NCBI GenBank assembly: GCA_902767285.1
Contig: CACXHC010000275.1
Location: forward strand, 1 to 12,677
Source: an uncultured Ruminococcus sp.
Lineage (GTDB): Bacteria > Bacillota > Clostridia > Oscillospirales > Acutalibacteraceae
DNA length: 12,677 nt
Reading direction: 5' to 3'
Positions within the stretch are counted from its first letter, which is position 1; each line of letters starts with the position of its first letter. Shown here in pieces: positions 7,647 to 12,668 of this stretch. The position numbers were made by a program, and so were the translations under genes. The notes beneath the pieces are model-generated. The model made no database searches. It was not told the DNA's origin and saw nothing but the letters and a program-made list of their open reading frames with translations.

Positions 7647-8399
7647 ATGATAGTTCTGAAAACGGCAGAAGAACTGAAAAAAATGCGTGCTGCCGGAAGA
7701 ATTTCTCAAAGAGCTTTACTGAAAGCCGGAGAGGCTGTCGAGCCGGGAGTTTCCACTCTCGAAATAGATAGTATAGTCCGCAAATATATTGAGGAACAGG
7801 GAGCTGCTCCCTCGTTCCTCGGATACGGCGGATTTCCGGCAAGTGCTTGTATATCGGTAAATAATGTGGTTATCCATGGCATACCAAGTGAAAAGCAGAT
7901 CCTAAAACAGGGCGATATTGTCAGCATAGATGTTGGAGCTTATTTTATGGGCTATCACGGCGACAATGCGTGGACGTTCGCTTGCGGAGATATTTCGGAG
8001 GAAGCACAGCGACTTCTTGATACAACGAAAGAATCGTTGTTTGAAGGAATAAAAGCCGCTAAAGCAGGCAACCGAATAGGCGATATAGGATATGCGGTTC
8101 AGAGTTATGTCGAACTTCGCAGTTACTCGGTGGTACGGGACTTTACCGGTCATGGAGTAGGTGCGAAGCTGCATGAAGACCCAAGCGTAGCAAATTACGG
8201 CTCGCAAGGCAAAGGAGCAAAGCTGATGCCCGGCATGGCTATTGCGATAGAACCTATGGTTAATGCAGGCAGTTACAGAGTTAGAATTCTGCGTGATAAG
8301 TGGACAACGGTTACAGCTGATGGAAAATTATCGGCACATTTTGAACATACAGTTGCCATTACCGCAAACGGCCCCGTTATACTGACCGATGCGGATTAA
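7647..8399 (+). CDS. map: Methionine aminopeptidase, type I
   Basis: This enzyme removes the initiator methionine from nascent proteins after deformylation. The pita-bread metallopeptidase residues are all present: H77 (VIH), the metal ligands D95 (SID), D106 (HGD), H169 (GHG), E202 (IEP) and E233 (HFEH). The 250-residue length and lack of an N-terminal zinc-finger extension fit the short bacterial type Ia. The ATG is only 3 nt after the adk stop, and the upstream sequence (GGTGAG, 7634-7639) is a weak ribosome site compared with its neighbours, so expression may depend on translation of adk. Codon 164 is CGG, the rare arginine codon read by the tRNA at the end of the window. Confidence 0.97.
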   Translation: MIVLKTAEELKKMRAAGRISQRALLKAGEAVEPGVSTLEIDSIVRKYIEEQGAAPSFLGYGGFPASACISVNNVVIHGIPSEKQILKQGDIVSIDVGAYFMGYHGDNAWTFACGDISEEAQRLLDTTKESLFEGIKAAKAGNRIGDIGYAVQSYVELRSYSVVRDFTGHGVGAKLHEDPSVANYGSQGKGAKLMPGMAIAIEPMVNAGSYRVRILRDKWTTVTADGKLSAHFEHTVAITANGPVILTDAD

Positions 8400-8413
8400 T
8401 GAGGTTAAATCGT

Positions 8414-8671
8414 ATGAGTTGCAGCGTAGGGCAGATAGTTAGAGCTAAAGCGGGACGTGACAAAAATAATTTTTTTGTTGTTGTGGGTGTCGAAGGCGAG
8501 TTTGCTTTTATAGCAGACGGTAAAAGACGCAAGGTAGACAATCCCAAAAAGAAAAAGTTTATTCATCTGGAAATAACAGATTTCAGGGCGAATAATTTTT
8601 CTACAAACCGTGAAATTAAAAAGGCATTGTCGGAGGCAATCAAAAATATGAGTGCCGGCAGTGATAATTAG
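8414..8671 (+). CDS. Small KOW-domain RNA-binding protein (L14e-like)
   Basis: This 85-residue protein is not a standard bacterial ribosomal protein. The N-terminal half (residues about 4-55: SVGQIVRAKAGRDKNNFFVV, then FAFIADGKRRKVDNPKKKKF) looks like the KOW/SH3-barrel fold of the archaeal-eukaryotic L14e/L6e/L27e group. Clostridial genomes often carry such a gene between map and infA, as here. The C-terminal tail (about 56-85) is polar and probably helical (REIKKALSEAIKNM). RNA or ribosome binding is inferred from fold and location; I know of no established function. ATG 8414 is preferred because GAGGT (8401-8405) lies 8 nt upstream and the product then starts as the family does; ATG 8399, overlapping the map stop, would add five residues. 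Confidence 0.8.
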   Translation: MSCSVGQIVRAKAGRDKNNFFVVVGVEGEFAFIADGKRRKVDNPKKKKFIHLEITDFRANNFSTNREIKKALSEAIKNMSAGSDN

Positions 8672-8683
8672 GAGGAATCTTCT

Positions 8684-8902
8684 TTGTCTAAGCAAGATGT
8701 ATTTGAGCTTCAGGGTACAGTAACAGAGGCTTTGCCTAATGCTCAGTTCAAGGTGCAGTTGGAAAATGGCAAAGTTATTTTGGCTCATATCTCGGGAAAA
8801 CTGAGAATGAACTATATTAGAATACTTCCCGGTGATAAGGTTACAGTCGAACTTACTCCGTATGACTTAACAAAGGGAAGAATAACATGGAGAGGCAAGT
8901 AA
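8684..8902 (+). CDS. infA: Translation initiation factor IF-1, TTG start
   Basis: IF-1 occupies the 30S A site during initiation and cooperates with IF-2 and IF-3. The 72-residue product is exactly family length, with the OB-fold segments [43 protein letters not shown] and [21 protein letters not shown] at 8670-8675 is 8 nt before the TTG, which gives the expected MSKQDVFE start. A 104-nt non-coding stretch follows before rpmJ, larger than most gaps in this operon. Confidence 0.98.
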   Translation: MSKQDVFELQGTVTEALPNAQFKVQLENGKVILAHISGKLRMNYIRILPGDKVTVELTPYDLTKGRITWRGK

Positions 8903-9006
8903 TATTGTATAAATTATTTGCCGAATGTTGATAAAGCTGATGGAAATCGGGGATTTTTGACTTTTCCCGTTAATACCTATTTACAAACGAAAGGAATGAA
9001 TGTATA
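8903..9006 (+). other. infA-rpmJ spacer with a short hairpin
   Basis: This is 104 nt of A+T-rich non-coding sequence. An imperfect hairpin pairs CGGGGA (8948-8953) with TTCCCG (8964-8969), including one G:U, with T residues in its loop and no U tract after it, so it is not a canonical terminator. TTGACT (8957-8962) resembles a -35 box but has no good partner at 16-18 nt. The rpmJ ribosome site AAGGA is at 8991-8995, 11 nt from the ATG, weaker than its neighbours. Confidence 0.4.
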
Positions 9007-9008
9007 AT
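8980..9008 (+). promoter_or_regulatory. Candidate sigma-A promoter overlapping the rpmJ start
   Basis: TTTACA (8980-8985) and a perfect TATAAT (9003-9008) are separated by exactly 17 nt. The -10 box overlaps the rpmJ initiation codon (ATG at 9007), so a transcript from here would begin at about 9015, inside rpmJ, and would express rpsM and downstream genes but not L36. The match is good, but A+T-rich sequence gives such matches by chance. Confidence 0.35.
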
Positions 9009-9120
9009 GAAGGTTAGACCCTCAGTTAAAAAGATATGCGATAAATGTAAAGTAATCAAGCGTAAAGGCCGTATCATGGTTATTTGCGAGAATCCCAAAC
9101 ATAAGCAGCGTCAGGGTTAA
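9007..9120 (+). CDS. rpmJ: 50S ribosomal protein L36, zinc-binding form
   Basis: L36 (bL36) is the smallest large-subunit protein, bound deep in 23S rRNA near L6 and L16. The ATG at 9007 gives 37 residues, the usual length, beginning [15 protein letters not shown]. The zinc ligands C11, C14, C27 and H32 are all present, so this is the C+ form. Its ribosome site (AAGGA, 8991-8995) is weak and a little distant. The gene is isolated by about 100 nt on either side, unlike the tightly packed genes around it, although its position between infA and rpsM is conserved. Confidence 0.97.
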   Translation: MKVRPSVKKICDKCKVIKRKGRIMVICENPKHKQRQG

Positions 9121-9236
9121 TTACTATATCGAGATTTCGTTTTATGGGTTTTATTGCGGCATATTTATGCTGACAGGATCTGTTCGCTTTTTTCAAGGCG
9201 GAACAGTATGTTTAAAATATTAGTGGAGGTGCAGAT
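9121..9236 (+). promoter_or_regulatory. Structured leader upstream of rpsM, alternative pairings
   Basis: This 116-nt spacer holds two short hairpins. The first pairs CGGCAT (9157-9162) with ATGCTG (9167-9172), including one G:U, around a 4-nt loop. The second pairs CTGTTC (9180-9185) with GAACAG (9201-9206) and extends by GC:GC past one bulged G. The CTGT at 9180-9183 can instead pair with the ACAG just upstream (9173-9176), so the two pairings exclude each other. The ribosome site GGAGGT (9225-9230) is 19 nt beyond the second stem. Autogenous control by a ribosomal protein is possible, but the sequence alone does not show it. Confidence 0.35.
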
Positions 9237-9605
9237 ATGGCACGTATAGCTGGTGTTGACTTACCCAGAGATAAAAGAGTTGAAATTGGCTTGACTTATA
9301 TTTATGGTATCGGCCGTAAAACTGCTAATGATATTATAGCAGCTACCGGTGTTGATCCCGACACAAGAGTAAGAGATTTGAGTGAGGACGATATTTCTAA
9401 ACTCAGAGAGTATATAGATCACCATTGCAAGGTTGAAGGCGATCTTCGCCGTGATATTGCATTCGATATTAAGAGACTTGTTGAAATAGGTTGCTACCGA
9501 GGAGTTCGCCACCGCAAGGGTCTTCCTGTAAGAGGACAGCGTTCGAAAACAAATGCTCGTACTCGTAAAGGCCCGAGAAAAACCATGGCCAACAAGAAGA
9601 AGTAA
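9237..9605 (+). CDS. rpsM: 30S ribosomal protein S13
   Basis: S13 (uS13) is in the 30S head, contacts the P-site tRNA with its C-terminal tail and bridges to L5. The 122-residue product begins [21 protein letters not shown], carries the helix-two-turn-helix element around [19 protein letters not shown], has the motif [20 protein letters not shown], and ends in the basic tail [13 protein letters not shown]. The ATG follows GGAGGT (9225-9230) by 6 nt. It heads the rpsM-rpsK-rpsD-rpoA-rplQ group after a 116-nt spacer. Confidence 0.98.
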   Translation: MARIAGVDLPRDKRVEIGLTYIYGIGRKTANDIIAATGVDPDTRVRDLSEDDISKLREYIDHHCKVEGDLRRDIAFDIKRLVEIGCYRGVRHRKGLPVRGQRSKTNARTRKGPRKTMANKKK

Positions 9606-9620
9606 TAAGGAGGAGATCTT

Positions 9621-10025
9621 ATGGCAGCACCTAAGGGCGCAAAAAAGGCGGTTACTCGCCGTCGTCGTGAGCGTAAAAACGTTGAAAAGGGCGCAGCTCA
9701 CATTCAATCTACATTCAATAATACAATTGTAACAATTACAGATACGCAGGGCAACGCTATATCGTGGGCAAGTGCCGGCGAGCTTGGTTTCAGAGGTTCT
9801 AAGAAATCCACTCCTTTTGCTGCTCAAACGGCAGCAGAAACAGCGGCAAAGGCTGCTATGGAGCATGGCATGAAATCAGTTGAAGTTTACGTTAAAGGCC
9901 CCGGTTCGGGCAGAGAAGCAGCTATCAGAGCTTTGCAGCAGGCTGGTCTTGACGTTACTATGATCAAAGATGTTACGCCGATCCCGCATAACGGATGCCG
10001 TCCTCCGAAGAGAAGACGTGTCTGA
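9621..10025 (+). CDS. rpsK: 30S ribosomal protein S11
   Basis: S11 (uS11) lies on the 30S platform near the E site, contacting mRNA and S7. The 134-residue product has a basic N-terminal tail ([20 protein letters not shown]), then [22 protein letters not shown], the segment [18 protein letters not shown] and the terminal [18 protein letters not shown]. These are all diagnostic. AAGGAGG at 9607-9613 is 7 nt before the ATG and begins 2 nt after the rpsM stop. Length is slightly longer than the common 129 because of the N-terminal tail. Confidence 0.98.
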   Translation: MAAPKGAKKAVTRRRRERKNVEKGAAHIQSTFNNTIVTITDTQGNAISWASAGELGFRGSKKSTPFAAQTAAETAAKAAMEHGMKSVEVYVKGPGSGREAAIRALQQAGLDVTMIKDVTPIPHNGCRPPKRRRV

Positions 10026-10053
10026 TTATAATAATTCGGAGGTGTTATAAACA

Positions 10054-10650
10054 ATGGCAGTAAACAGAGATCCAATTTTAAAGAGATGCAGATATTTGGG
10101 TATTGACCCCAGTGTTGTTGGTATCGATAAGAAATCCACAAGAAATCCGGGAAACGGTCAGAGAAAGAAAGTTTCCGAGTACGGTACACAGCTCAAAGAG
10201 AAGCAGAAACTTAAATTTATATATGGTGTGCTTGAGAAGCAGTTCTATCATTATTATGAGATAGCTGCAAAAATGGAAGGACAGGCAGGTTCTAACCTTA
10301 TTGTACTTCTTGAATCAAGACTTGATAACGTGGTTTACAGAATGGGTCTTGCATCAACAAGACGTGAATCCAGACAGCTTGTAAATCACGGACATTTTCT
10401 TGTAAACGGCAAAAAGGTAAACATTCCTTCTTATAGAGTTAAGGTTGGCGATGTAATCTCTTTGAGAGACAAGTCAAAGAGCAGTAAAAAGTTCAAAGAG
10501 GAAATGGAAGTTACTAAGAGCCGAGTTATTCCTTCATGGCTTGATGAGAACAGAGATGAGTTCAAAGCAACAGTAACAAGAATGCCCACAGTTGAGGATC
10601 TTGATTATCCCGTAGAGGCTCACCTCATTGTGGAGTTGTACTCCAAGTAA
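10054..10650 (+). CDS. rpsD: 30S ribosomal protein S4, zinc-free form
   Basis: S4 (uS4) is a primary 16S rRNA-binding protein that starts 30S body assembly and contributes to decoding accuracy; in several bacteria it autoregulates its own mRNA. The 198-residue product starts [18 protein letters not shown], a Clostridia-type N-terminus with a single cysteine (C12) in place of the four-cysteine zinc site, so it is the C- form. It then has [29 protein letters not shown] in two recognisable parts and an S4 RNA-binding domain at about 88-150 ([36 protein letters not shown]). GGAGG (10038-10042) is 11 nt upstream of the ATG. A 111-nt spacer follows. Confidence 0.97.
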   Translation: MAVNRDPILKRCRYLGIDPSVVGIDKKSTRNPGNGQRKKVSEYGTQLKEKQKLKFIYGVLEKQFYHYYEIAAKMEGQAGSNLIVLLESRLDNVVYRMGLASTRRESRQLVNHGHFLVNGKKVNIPSYRVKVGDVISLRDKSKSSKKFKEEMEVTKSRVIPSWLDENRDEFKATVTRMPTVEDLDYPVEAHLIVELYSK

Positions 10651-10761
10651 TCCCACTTTCACAACGAACATATACACACACATACACATATTTGGCAGCT
10701 CCGCCGCTTGCGGCGGTGTGCCTGTATATATAATGTTATAATGTAAGGGAGGAGCCAACTT
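10651..10761 (+). other. rpsD-rpoA spacer with CA-rich tract, GC-rich hairpin and AT-rich leader
   Basis: This 111-nt non-coding spacer has three parts: a CA/TA-rich tract (about 10670-10690), a strong GC-rich hairpin (10694-10722) and an A+T-rich stretch (10725-10746) ending at the rpoA ribosome site GGGAGG (10747-10752). Two -10-like sequences occur: TATAAT at 10729-10734, and an extended -10 TGTTATAAT at 10734-10742. Neither has a convincing -35. The first would give a transcript starting about 10741 that keeps the ribosome site. Confidence 0.45.
10694..10722 (+). promoter_or_regulatory. Stable GC-rich hairpin between rpsD and rpoA
   Basis: CCGCCG (10701-10706) and CGGCGG (10711-10716) form a perfect stem closed by CTTG, a known stable tetraloop type. 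GGCA (10694-10697) and TGCC (10719-10722) extend it across a small internal loop. No U tract follows, so it is not a standard terminator. It could mark an mRNA processing or stabilising site, or cause partial attenuation before rpoA. Confidence 0.6.
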
Positions 10762-11739
10762 ATGATAGGTTTTGAAAAGCCGAAGATAGAAACCGAATTG
10801 CTTTCGGCAGACGGTAAACAAGGAAGATTTGTTGTAGAGCCACTCGAAAGAGGATTCGGCAACACACTTGGCAACAGCCTTCGTCGTGTATTGCTCTCAT
10901 CGCTTGAGGGCGTAGCCGTTAAGTCAATCAAGATAGACGGCGTACTGCACGAGTTTTCGACCATTCCCGGAGTTAAAGAGGACGTAACGCAAATAATCCT
11001 CAATATGAAGGGACTCACCGCAAAGCTCAACTGTCAGGGTGAGAAAAGGGTTGAGATCAGAGCTGAAGGGCCTTGCGAGGTCACAGCAGCAAGCATTATG
11101 TGTGATAGTGAAGTAGAAATCCTTAATCCGGAGATGCACATAGCAACGCTCGGAGAGGGAGCAAAACTCTTCATGGAGATTACAATGGACAAAGGCAGAG
11201 GCTATGTTTCCAGCGAACGCAACAAACAGCTCGCCGAAGAAAATGTTATTGGTCTGTTGCCCGTAGACTCCATATACACACCTGTTTTAAAGGTAAACTA
11301 TACAGTAGATAATACTCGTGTTGGTCAAATAACCGACTACGATAAACTTACCCTTGAGGTTTGGACAAATGGTGTAGTTAACGCACAAGAGGCAGTATCG
11401 CTTGCGGCGAAAGTTCTTGTAGAGCATCTCCATCCGTTTGTAGACCTTTCCGAAAAGACTTTCTCCACCGAGATTATGGTAGAGAAAGACGACAAGGGCA
11501 AAGAGAAAGTGCTTGAAATGACCATAGAAGAGCTTGATTTGTCTGTGCGTTCTTTCAACTGTTTAAAGCGTGCGGGTATTAATACGGTAGAGGATCTTAT
11601 AAATAAATCAGAGACCGACATGATGAAAGTTAGAAACCTCGGTCGCAAATCGCTTGACGAGGTTATCGGAAAGCTGGTTGGTCTTAATTTAAGCCTTCGC
11701 AGAGATGAAGACGAAACATTTACCGCAAAGATAAAGTAA
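10762..11739 (+). CDS. rpoA: DNA-directed RNA polymerase subunit alpha
   Basis: The alpha subunit dimerises to nucleate RNA polymerase assembly, and its C-terminal domain contacts UP elements and activators. The 325-residue product has the N-terminal domain (1 to about 235) with [20 protein letters not shown] (26-45), a flexible linker containing KDDKGKEK, and the C-terminal domain (about 254-312). The residues matching E. coli alpha-CTD DNA contacts are present: R263 in [14 protein letters not shown]266, G294, K296 and S297 in [10 protein letters not shown]. Length is typical for Firmicutes (about 314-320, slightly longer here). GGGAGG at 10747-10752 is 9 nt before the ATG. Confidence 0.98.
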   Translation: MIGFEKPKIETELLSADGKQGRFVVEPLERGFGNTLGNSLRRVLLSSLEGVAVKSIKIDGVLHEFSTIPGVKEDVTQIILNMKGLTAKLNCQGEKRVEIRAEGPCEVTAASIMCDSEVEILNPEMHIATLGEGAKLFMEITMDKGRGYVSSERNKQLAEENVIGLLPVDSIYTPVLKVNYTVDNTRVGQITDYDKLTLEVWTNGVVNAQEAVSLAAKVLVEHLHPFVDLSEKTFSTEIMVEKDDKGKEKVLEMTIEELDLSVRSFNCLKRAGINTVEDLINKSETDMMKVRNLGRKSLDEVIGKLVGLNLSLRRDEDETFTAKIK

Positions 11740-11795
11740 GTTTCTTTGCGAATAAGAGGAGCAATCCCATATTATTCAATAAGGAGTGACATAAA

Positions 11796-12173
11796 ATGCC
11801 CGGTACAAGAAAGCTCGGAAGAACCACAGCTCACAGAACAGCTATGCTCAGAGGAATGGTTACTTTCCTTTTTCAGAACGGAAAAATAGAAACAACGGTT
11901 ACTCGTGCTAAAGAGGTAAGCTCAATGGCAGAGAAAATGATAACTCTTGCAAAGACAAACTCTCTCCACAACAAGCGTATGGTTATGTCTTTTGTAACAG
12001 ACGAAACAGCCGTTAAGAAACTTTTTGATGAAATCGCACCCGAATATGCCGACAGAAACGGCGGTTACACAAGAATTACAAAAATCGGCCCTCGCCGTGG
12101 CGATGCCGCTGAAATGGCTATTATAGAACTCATCAAAAAAGAGAGCGAAGAACAGCAAGACGCTAAAAAGTAA
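11796..12173 (+). CDS. rplQ: 50S ribosomal protein L17
   Basis: L17 (bL17) binds 23S rRNA near the exit tunnel, next to L22 and L32. The 125-residue product starts [20 protein letters not shown] and has the segments [21 protein letters not shown] and [25 protein letters not shown], all family hallmarks. A charged tail ([12 protein letters not shown]) follows. AAGGAG (11781-11786) is 9 nt before the ATG. A second SD-like GAGGAG stands at 11756-11761 in the 56-nt spacer without a start codon near it. This is the last protein gene of the cluster. The ecfA1-ecfA2-ecfT-truA-rplM-rpsI genes that follow rplQ in many Firmicutes are not here. Confidence 0.97.
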   Translation: MPGTRKLGRTTAHRTAMLRGMVTFLFQNGKIETTVTRAKEVSSMAEKMITLAKTNSLHNKRMVMSFVTDETAVKKLFDEIAPEYADRNGGYTRITKIGPRRGDAAEMAIIELIKKESEEQQDAKK

Positions 12174-12186
12174 ATTTTTTATATTC

Positions 12187-12218
12187 ACTTCCCCTCAGTG
12201 CTTTCGCTGTGGGGAAGT
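12187..12218 (+). terminator. Hairpin after rplQ, weak terminator or processing site
   Basis: ACTTCCCC (12187-12194) pairs perfectly with GGGGAAGT (12211-12218). Inside, CAGTG (12196-12200) pairs with CGCTG (12205-12209), with one G:U, around a CTTT loop, leaving a T:T mismatch between the two stems. The sequence after it (ATTTGTGATTTC) is not a proper U tract, and tRNA-Arg begins only 11 nt later. Termination is therefore probably partial; an RNA processing or 3'-end protecting role fits as well. Confidence 0.5.
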
Positions 12219-12229
12219 ATTTGTGATTT

Positions 12230-12301
12230 CCGCCTGTAGTGTAATGGATAACACGGCAGATTCCGATTCTGCTGATGGGGGTTCGACTCCCTCCAGGCGG
12301 G
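12230..12301 (+). tRNA. tRNA-Arg (anticodon CCG)
   Basis: A complete cloverleaf is visible. The acceptor stem CCGCCTG (12230-12236) pairs with CAGGCGG (12294-12300), followed by discriminator G12301. The D stem is GTGT/ACAC (12239-12242, 12251-12254). The anticodon stem is GCAGA/TCTGC (12256-12260, 12268-12272) with the loop TTCCGAT, giving anticodon CCG at 12263-12265. The T stem GGGGG/CCCTC (one G:U) encloses the loop TTCGACT (12282-12288). The variable loop has 4 nt. The 3' CCA is not encoded and must be added by CCA transferase. It reads the codon CGG. No clear promoter lies between it and rplQ, so co-transcription with the operon is likely. It could alternatively be transcribed from a promoter hidden in the rplQ end. 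Confidence 0.96.
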
Positions 12302-12319
12302 TTTGTGTTGGGTGGCTTT

Positions 12320-12342
12320 TTGGGGGGCTGCTCGCCCCCCAA
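12320..12342 (+). repeat. GC-rich hairpin TTGGGGGGC/GCCCCCCAA
   Basis: A 9-bp perfect stem (12320-12328 with 12334-12342) encloses the loop TGCTC. The same G tract can alternatively pair with AGCCCCC at 12342-12348. It is not followed directly by a T run (the nearest begins at 12357), so a standard terminator is unlikely. It forms the distal part of repeat copy A. Confidence 0.65.
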
Positions 12343-12355
12343 GCCCCCTCGGTCG

Positions 12356-12391
12356 CTTTTTTTGAAAAAAAAGCTCCGCAAAAAAACTTTA
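12356..12391 (-). repeat. Intergenic repeat copy A (minus orientation)
   Basis: Read on the minus strand this contains TAAAGTTTTTTTGC (12391 down to 12378), the spacer GGAG, then the self-complementary CTTTTTTTTCAAAAAAAG (12373 down to 12356). Both blocks are identical to those of copy B at 12561-12594, in the opposite orientation. No coding capacity is seen. Confidence 0.7.
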
Positions 12392-12473
12392 ATTCGTGTT
12401 CGGTGGCTTTTCTACTCACTGTTGTGATTATTGGTGTAGCTTTTCATGCTTTAACGAATTTTCGTATAGCTTG

Positions 12474-12512
12474 AAAAAATCTTCCCGCATAAGTAGGCGG
12501 GAAGATTTTTTT
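12474..12512 (+). terminator. Strong bidirectional intrinsic terminator
   Basis: TCTTCCCGC (12480-12488) pairs perfectly with GCGGGAAGA (12497-12505) around an 8-nt loop. It is preceded by six A (12474-12479) and followed by seven T (12506-12512), which can also pair. This gives a textbook rho-independent terminator on the plus strand, for rplQ/tRNA transcripts, and an equally good one on the minus strand for transcription entering from the right. Confidence 0.88.
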
Positions 12513-12558
12513 CGCTGATTTGTAGTTTGCTTTATATCGTATGCTTGTATAACACGCA

Positions 12559-12631
12559 ACTAAAGTTTTTTTGCTTCTTTTTTTTCAAAAAAAGAAGGCA
12601 GGTTGCACCTGCTGGCAATACGCACTTTAGT
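12559..12631 (+). repeat. Intergenic repeat copy B, nested inverted repeats
   Basis: ACTAAAG (12559-12565) and CTTTAGT (12625-12631) form the outer inverted repeat. Inside are an 11-bp hairpin (CTTCTTTTTTT, 12574-12584, with its complement at 12587-12597) and a second stem, GCAGGT (12598-12603) with ACCTGC (12607-12612), so the single strand can fold as a three-way junction. The left half matches copy A in two exact blocks of 14 and 18 bases. It may be a small non-autonomous element or a structured RNA; I cannot name the family. Confidence 0.65.
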
Positions 12632-12639
12632 TTGTATGT

Positions 12640-12668
12640 ATTTTAGCATAAATCTGCGACAGTGAAAA
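12640..12668 (-). promoter_or_regulatory. Candidate minus-strand promoter
   Basis: On the minus strand, TTTTCA (12668-12663) and TAAAAT (12645-12640) are spaced 17 nt apart, and TGC directly before the -10 box makes it an extended -10. Transcription would run left through repeat copy B and could stop at the bidirectional terminator at 12474-12512. The -35 match is only moderate (4 of 6). Confidence 0.3.

Larger units (their letters stand above)
12305..12411. repeat. Imperfect 16-base direct repeat flanking a repeat element
   Basis: GTGTTGGGTGGCTTTT (12305-12320) recurs as GTGTTCGGTGGCTTTT (12396-12411), 15 of 16 identical, on either side of the hairpin-plus-repeat segment 12321-12395. This looks like a duplication around an inserted element, or two members of a longer repeated unit. 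It begins 4 nt after the tRNA. Confidence 0.6.

Noticed and set aside
8399..8413. ATG overlapping the map stop as start of the KOW gene
   Set aside because: No good ribosome site precedes it, whereas GAGGT lies 8 nt before the ATG at 8414, which also gives the expected N-terminus. The overlap start is not fully excluded.
9261..9866. Open frame on the minus strand opposite rpsM and rpsK (201 codons)
   Set aside because: It is antisense to two essential genes and has no protein-like features; the openness follows from codon bias of the true genes.
11750..11777. Inverted repeat GAATAA/TTATTC in the rpoA-rplQ spacer
   Set aside because: A 6-bp A/T-only stem with a 16-nt loop is too weak to call a regulatory structure.
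12163..12419. Minus-strand open frames over the rplQ end, tRNA and hairpin
   Set aside because: They are antisense to the tRNA and rplQ, with low-complexity Pro/Lys sequence arising from the G/C and A/T tracts.
12223..12474. Open frame running through tRNA-Arg and the GC-rich hairpin
   Set aside because: It includes the entire tRNA and structured repeats, has no ribosome site, and its translation has no family features.
12295..12501. Integration (att) site from the repeated AGGCGGG at the tRNA 3' end (12295-12301) and at 12495-12501
   Set aside because: Only 7 bases match, the second copy is part of the terminator stem, and no integrase or element lies between.
12305..12631. CRISPR array among the repeats after the tRNA
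   Set aside because: There is no regular repeat-spacer periodicity; the copies are inverted and only two, and no cas gene is in the window.
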